Source: Sulfitobacter undariae
GTDB taxonomy: Bacteria > Pseudomonadota > Alphaproteobacteria > Rhodobacterales > Rhodobacteraceae
DNA: 64,000 bases
NCBI RefSeq assembly: GCF_014196805.1
Contig: NZ_JACIEI010000012.1
Span: 32,198-96,197 of the forward strand
Reading direction: 5' to 3'
In this document: positions 60,186 through 64,000 of the stretch, one piece after another
Layout of the letters: each line of letters begins with the position of its first letter
How positions within the stretch are numbered: the stretch's first letter is position 1
Notes under the pieces: model-generated
Database searches by the model: none
Seen by the model: the letters and a program-made list of their open reading frames with translations, nothing else
What the model was told of the DNA's origin: nothing
Program-made: the position numbers and the translations under genes

Positions 60186-61601
60186 ATGTCGAAGAAAACC
60201 TTGAATGAAACAAATCTTGCGGCTCTGGGAGCTGAACGGCTTGCTGCGCTGCTGATCGAAGTCAGTACAGGCAGCGCCGATATCAAGCGCCGTTTGCGTC
60301 TGGAGTTGAGCCATAATCTGGGCGCGGGAGAGCTGGCTCATGATGTGCGCAAGCGCCTTGCGTCGATCCGGCGCAGCACCAGCTTTGTGGGGTGGCGCAA
60401 GCGCAAAGCACTGATCCGAGACCTAAGCACCCAAGCCGAGATGATCACCGATAAGATCGCTCCTGAGGCCTCCACCGAAGCCTTTGACTTACTGTGGCAG
60501 TTTATCGAATTGGCTCCCTCGGTTTATGAGCGCGTTGATGACAGTCGCGGTGATGTGGGGGATGTGTTTCGGGCAGCACGCGGGCATTTTGCACAGATCG
60601 CCCCCCGTGCCATGCTGGCCCCTACAGAGCTGGCCGTTCGTGTCTGGCGCGCCGTGTGCGACAATGGCTATGGCGAATTCGACGATATCATCACGTTGCT
60701 GGCCCCTGCTTTGGGGGATGAAGGGTTGGCACACCTCAAGCAATTGGTTGAGGCGTTCAGAGAGGCACGGTTGGAGGAAGATGAGGACCATGCCGCGCTG
60801 CAATTCTTGCGTGACCTGCGCAGTAGCGGGGGGAGTTTTGCCGCTGATCACAAGGCACGTCTGATCCGTATGACGCTTCAGGAAATCGCATCGGCACAAG
60901 GAGATACCGACGGCTATATCGCGCAATTCTCAGCCGAGCAAATGACCCGCCCGCGCATCGCTGCACAGGTGGCGCAAATGTTATCGGATGGAGCACGGCA
61001 CCATGAAGCGCTGGAGGTATTGGAGAACGCACAGGGGGCAGGGGATGCGGATTGGGATGCAGCCTATATCGCTTGTTTGTTGGCGTTGGGGCGCGTTGCG
61101 GATGCGCAAGCGCACCGTTGGACATCATTCTGTGATACGCTGGATGTGCAAACCCTGCGGGATTACCTCAAGGTCTTACCGGATTTTGAAGACATAGAAT
61201 TGGAGGATCAAGCCAAGGCACATGCTTTGCACTTTGCGGACCTGCCCACGGCGTTGGAGTTTTTCCTGGCATGGCCGGATCTGGCCTGCGGGGCCCGTTT
61301 GATTGAGGACCGCGCGTCGCAGTTGGACGGCGCATTGTACCCTATATATGCACCTGCCGCCGAAGCCCTGCGTAACAGATACCCGCTGGCGGCAGTTCTT
61401 TTGTGGCGTGCGATGATTAATCACACGCTCTGGGACGGGCGCTCTACCCGTTATACATATGCAGCAGACCATCTGATGGATTGTGCTGCCGTGGATGCCG
61501 AGATCACCGATTACGGCCGTTTTACAGCGCATGGCGCGTATATCGAGTTGTTGCGCGAGGCGCATAAACACAAGTCATCCTTTTGGGCACGGGTGCCCTA
61601 G
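60186..61601 (+). CDS. DUF6880-like protein of unknown function
   Basis: This 471-residue, mostly helical protein resembles the DUF6880 family, defined by sequence only. Supporting parts are the N-terminal LGAERLAALLIEVSTGSADI with KRRLRLELSHNLGAGELAHD, the basic segment SFVGWRKRKALIRDLSTQAE and the C-terminal YPLAAVLLWRAMINHTLWDG with STRYTYAADHLMDC. The helical pairs through the middle suggest TPR- or HEAT-like repeats. ATG 60186 has no strong Shine-Dalgarno. It is divergent from rsgA. No domain with known activity is visible. It may be a scaffold protein; the function is not known. Confidence 0.75.
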   Translation: MSKKTLNETNLAALGAERLAALLIEVSTGSADIKRRLRLELSHNLGAGELAHDVRKRLASIRRSTSFVGWRKRKALIRDLSTQAEMITDKIAPEASTEAFDLLWQFIELAPSVYERVDDSRGDVGDVFRAARGHFAQIAPRAMLAPTELAVRVWRAVCDNGYGEFDDIITLLAPALGDEGLAHLKQLVEAFREARLEEDEDHAALQFLRDLRSSGGSFAADHKARLIRMTLQEIASAQGDTDGYIAQFSAEQMTRPRIAAQVAQMLSDGARHHEALEVLENAQGAGDADWDAAYIACLLALGRVADAQAHRWTSFCDTLDVQTLRDYLKVLPDFEDIELEDQAKAHALHFADLPTALEFFLAWPDLACGARLIEDRASQLDGALYPIYAPAAEALRNRYPLAAVLLWRAMINHTLWDGRSTRYTYAADHLMDCAAVDAEITDYGRFTAHGAYIELLREAHKHKSSFWARVP

Positions 61602-61719
61602 GCGACCTTTATTGTCTGATACATGAGACACAATAATTGACAGACCATATCTGTTCCACTGGATTTCCTTGATCGGGCCGCAATGCATCGCTACCCCATG
61701 ATGGAACGAGGGTGTTGAT

Positions 61720-62586
61720 ATGAAGATTTGCGCGATTACGATGGTTTACCGCGACTACTGGGCGCTTGCGCAATGGTATCGGCATTACGGTAAATATTTG
61801 GGCCCGGAAAATCTCTATGTGATTTCCCACGGGGTTGATCCCGAGATCGCTAAAATTTGCCCCCAAGCCAGTATCATTAACATCCCACGTGACGATTTGA
61901 AGGGATTTGACCGTGTCCGTGCGCGTCTGATAAATGATATCCAATCAGGTCTGAATAATGTTTATGACTGGGTGATCCAGACCGACGCGGATGAACTGGT
62001 GTGCCTCAACCCGAACACATACGGATCGTTTCAGGAAATGTTCGAAAACACAAAAGCACCTGCGCTGTTTGCGTTGGGGCTTAACCTTGCTGAGGTTTAC
62101 GGGGACTCAGCGTTAATGCCAGATGATAACGTTCTGGCGCATCGAAATGTTGCTTGCGTCACCGGGAACTACAGCAAAGCTTGGGCTGTGCGCAAAGCGC
62201 TGCCGCTACGTTGGCATGGGGTGTTTTGTGGACGTGGCCAAACCGATGTGTTCCCCTATGAAATGCCTGATGATGTGTTTTTTGTGCATTTGAAACATGC
62301 CAATTCAGATGCGTTAAAAGAAACCAATGAAGTGCGCCAGTCGGTGGCGGATTCAGTTGGAGAGGATTGGGGCGTGAACGGCTGGTCGAACTCCGAATTG
62401 CACGCGCAACGTTTCTTTCGTAAATTGGCCCAAGCGCAAGAGCTTCCATGGGAGCAAGCCGTCGCATTAGGGTATGAGGTGATCCGTGAAAACCCAGTCC
62501 GTGATCCCACGCGAGGCATCGTGAAGCCGCCCTTCAATAACTATGTGTGCCGGACAATTCTGCCAGATTGGTTCCGCACAGTTTAG
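61720..62586 (+). CDS. Family 2-like glycosyltransferase (GT-A, DUF4422/GT92-like)
   Basis: This 288-residue predicted glycosyltransferase begins KICAITMVYRDYWALAQWYR with HYGKYLGPENLYVISHGVD, the usual nucleotide-binding start of such GT-A enzymes. It carries the metal-binding DxD-like motif in WVIQTDADELVCLNPNTYG at about 87-105. GHGV/RWHGVFCGRGQTDVFPYE and FVHLKHANSD mark the acceptor side with conserved histidines. There is no signal peptide. Its neighbours are the DUF6880 gene and the tRNA-Arg region, not a glycan operon, so the acceptor cannot be inferred. It may belong to an accessory segment. Confidence 0.78.
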   Translation: MKICAITMVYRDYWALAQWYRHYGKYLGPENLYVISHGVDPEIAKICPQASIINIPRDDLKGFDRVRARLINDIQSGLNNVYDWVIQTDADELVCLNPNTYGSFQEMFENTKAPALFALGLNLAEVYGDSALMPDDNVLAHRNVACVTGNYSKAWAVRKALPLRWHGVFCGRGQTDVFPYEMPDDVFFVHLKHANSDALKETNEVRQSVADSVGEDWGVNGWSNSELHAQRFFRKLAQAQELPWEQAVALGYEVIRENPVRDPTRGIVKPPFNNYVCRTILPDWFRTV

Positions 62587-62690
62587 AGGATACGATCAGG
62601 CCGAGAACCAGAGCTAGATAAAGGACGGCGTGTCCCTTATTGCAAGATTGACTTCGATAGAGTTGTGTAAGATACGCTCAACACAAGTGC

Positions 62691-62740
62691 GGGCCGTTAG
62701 CTCAGCTGGATTAGAGCAGGGAACTTCTAATCGGTTGGTC
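62691..62740 (+). pseudogene. Truncated tRNA-Arg relic
   Basis: Fifty bases resemble the 5' two-thirds of a tRNA-Arg: acceptor strand, D-arm TAGCTCAGCTGGATTAGAGC and anticodon loop CTTCTAA (TCT). The anticodon stem is no longer complementary and the T-arm and 3' end are missing, the sequence running into unrelated DNA. It lies 80 bases before the intact tRNA-Arg. Confidence 0.75.
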
Positions 62741-62819
62741 AAGTCAAAATTTCGCTTTGAATTAAAGGCGTTTAACGAGTGGTAAAATATTGCGGACTGT
62801 TTTACAGACTGCTTTCAGC

Positions 62820-62896
62820 GGCTCCGTAGCTCAACTGGATAGAGCAAGGACCTTCTAAGTCCGAGGTTGAGGGTTCGATTCCTTCCGGGGCCGCCA
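62820..62896 (+). tRNA. tRNA-Arg (anticodon TCT)
   Basis: A complete 77-base cloverleaf including encoded CCA. Acceptor GGCTCCG pairs with CGGGGCC (one U-G). The D-arm is TAGCTCAACTGGATAGAGC, the anticodon loop CTTCTAA gives TCT at 62854-62856, and the T-arm is GAGGG-TTCGATT-CCTTC. It reads AGA codons. tRNA-Arg genes are common integration sites, and the region on the right is non-coding and AT-richer. Confidence 0.95.
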
Positions 62897-63645
62897 AAAT
62901 CTAAACTTAACAGCAGGTTAGCAGATGTAAACTGCCGAGTATACCTCCGCTTGAAAGCGCAGTTTTTTGGAGAATAGTTGGTCAACCGCAGTTTGTTAAG
63001 CTGTATCCCTCCTGACAAGCAAACGCGCCAATGCAGTCCGTAACTGTATTTTTTGAGTGGAACTTTAGGCAGGATAAAGCTCTTGTTGAATGTATTGCCC
63101 CAGCCACCCAAAAAATCTTCGGTTAAGGTTTCTATCATTTTTTTGATTTCGTTATGAAGCCGGAAAAAAAAGGGGCACAAAAAATAACGCGGGTGAATCG
63201 TTATACCTACAGCGGCTCAGAAAGTTGGGGTTGTAACTACAATTTTATGGCCAATGCCCACCAACATTTCTGCTCCTGAGCTCATTCAGTTTCTGGTCAT
63301 TGTGCGGTCCGTTTTTTGAGGCCGCACAACCCAAAAACTGGATGAGGTGGAGAAAAAGCTGCAAAATTCGGATTGCCTCAGGGCTATCTCATCGAAACTG
63401 GGAGTGGCAGCCAGTAACACGACTTGAGGTACGCCACAGGTTCACCTGATTTCCAGATCTTGCGCGGGCCTTTTTGTGAGGCCACGCAAATCCGGAAACT
63501 CCGGAAATACCGAACTAAAATAAACATCAACATTTGCCAAACCGATAGACTCACCTGCTGCTACAGCGAGTTTGGCCAGATCGCCTTTCTGAAAGGAGAA
63601 ATTAGGCGTCTTGAAGCTGCCACCCTGGCGCAGCGTTACTCCGGG
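62897..63645. other. Mostly non-coding stretch right of tRNA-Arg
   Basis: Over about 750 bases I see no supported gene. It contains two degenerate copies of a motif, near 63301-63345 and 63463-63508, both reading L-x-GPF-x-EA-x-Q in a rightward frame and both with a short inverted repeat (TGTGCGG/CCGCACA in the first; GCG/CGC in the second). Leftward frames there cross the tRNA or lack features. It looks like decayed mobile or duplicated DNA. Confidence 0.45.
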
Positions 63646-64000
63646 ATGAACCCCATGACCTATCACCAGATATTCACCAAGCAGCCTTGCCAGAACCTGA
63701 AACAAGTTCGCGGGTTTCTTCGCGATTACGGAACGGCTTTGGCAATGGCTGCTCACAAACTCGGCGGCCCAACAGCCAGTGCACGCGTGTTTCTACTGTG
63801 TGAGGCCGTTCGCCACGCGCGACAACTGACGCGGGCCCAAAGTAATCAGTTGATCGGTTTTCACCGTTTACTGACGCTGAAGCATGTCGACGACCATGAC
63901 CGAGCCGAGAGCGATCTCTTTGTGCAGATCAACCTTGCTTCCGGGTTTGTCGAAGAGTGTTGTTCTCTGTCAGATAAGCTCCGCAGTTTGCTGAAATCTA
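63646..64000 (+). CDS. Hypothetical protein, 3' end outside window
   Basis: An open frame runs from ATG 63646 (or ATG 63655) off the window, at least 118 residues. The frame is also open leftward to a stop at 63415-63417, with protein-like sequence just before the ATG (FGQIAFLKGEIRRLEAATLA), so the start is uncertain and the beginning could be decayed. The product is helical: YHQIFTKQPCQNLKQVRGFL, GGPTASARVFLLCEAVRHAR and VDDHDRAESDLFVQINLASG. I do not recognise it. Codon use looks like coding sequence, and no opposite frame is as convincing. A role in an accessory element next to the tRNA gene is only a guess. Confidence 0.45.
   Translation, partial: MNPMTYHQIFTKQPCQNLKQVRGFLRDYGTALAMAAHKLGGPTASARVFLLCEAVRHARQLTRAQSNQLIGFHRLLTLKHVDDHDRAESDLFVQINLASGFVEECCSLSDKLRSLLKS

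Noticed and set aside
62815..63180. Leftward 121-residue frame across the tRNA-Arg
   Set aside because: Its C-terminus is the antisense translation of the tRNA (GGPGRNRTLNLGLRRSLLYP), a well-known false gene pattern.
63442..63756. Leftward 104-residue frame
   Set aside because: It has no family features and overlaps the more coding-like rightward frame that runs off the window.
1..64000. CRISPR arrays, insertion sequences with terminal repeats, rRNA genes
   Set aside because: No regularly spaced repeats, intact transposase or rRNA sequence was found on reading both strands.

Overview
The window looks like chromosome from a marine Rhodobacteraceae bacterium of the Roseobacter group. This is an inference from gene content, not from a marker gene. 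Pointers are a YejABEF-type oligopeptide ABC operon, an FnrL regulator beside hemN and a complete cbb3 oxidase locus (ccoNOQP-ccoGHIS), many ABC transporters with periplasmic binding proteins, and a DUF1007/NicO pair. Base composition is moderately GC-rich, with AT-richer stretches at about 2.7-3.6 kb and 62.6-64 kb.

Left part (1-27.9 kb): a truncated porin and lepA, then a small foreign-looking patch with a REP-like palindrome, a HEPN-like gene that seems to lack its start, and the tail of a RAYT/IS200-type transposase. After it come phnA, a Tat-exported metallo-beta-lactamase-fold hydrolase, and an IclR regulator heading a beta-oxidation operon: FadJ-like fusion, two adjacent acyl-CoA dehydrogenases, PaaI-like thioesterase, PaaG-like hydratase/isomerase and acyl-CoA ligase. 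Further on are rpe, a NitT/TauT-type ABC importer with a hairpin between the binding protein and the ATPase, an aminotransferase, DUF1007 plus NicO metal exporter, gph, a heme-monooxygenase-like protein beside an Fe3+-binding protein, a second IclR regulator, a DUF1045/AhpD-like pair, a polar amino acid ABC importer and a MATE pump.

Centre (28.0-47.1 kb): on the minus strand lies a tightly coupled seven-gene glycan operon: nucleotide-sugar dehydrogenase, MurG/COG4671-like transferase, two GT-B transferases, histidine phosphatase, second MurG-like transferase and polysaccharide deacetylase. It is followed by a 1034-residue ABC-exporter-like protein whose ATPase motifs are all eroded and which carries a C-terminal cyclic-nucleotide-binding domain. 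This is the most unusual system in the window. A large MscS channel and the yej operon follow.

Right part (47.4-61.6 kb): an orphan sensor kinase, hemN divergent from fnrL, then ccoNOQP and ccoGHIS. FNR boxes (TTGAT-N4-ATCAA) lie in the hemN/fnrL gap, before ccoN and before ccoG, so this is a coherent low-oxygen respiration regulon. The 46-residue ccoS is present. rsgA and a DUF6880-like gene follow.

Right end (61.7-64 kb): a family 2-like glycosyltransferase, a truncated tRNA-Arg relic, an intact tRNA-Arg(TCT), a mostly non-coding stretch with two degenerate copies of a short motif, and an open frame running off the window. It looks like the edge of an accessory region at a tRNA gene.
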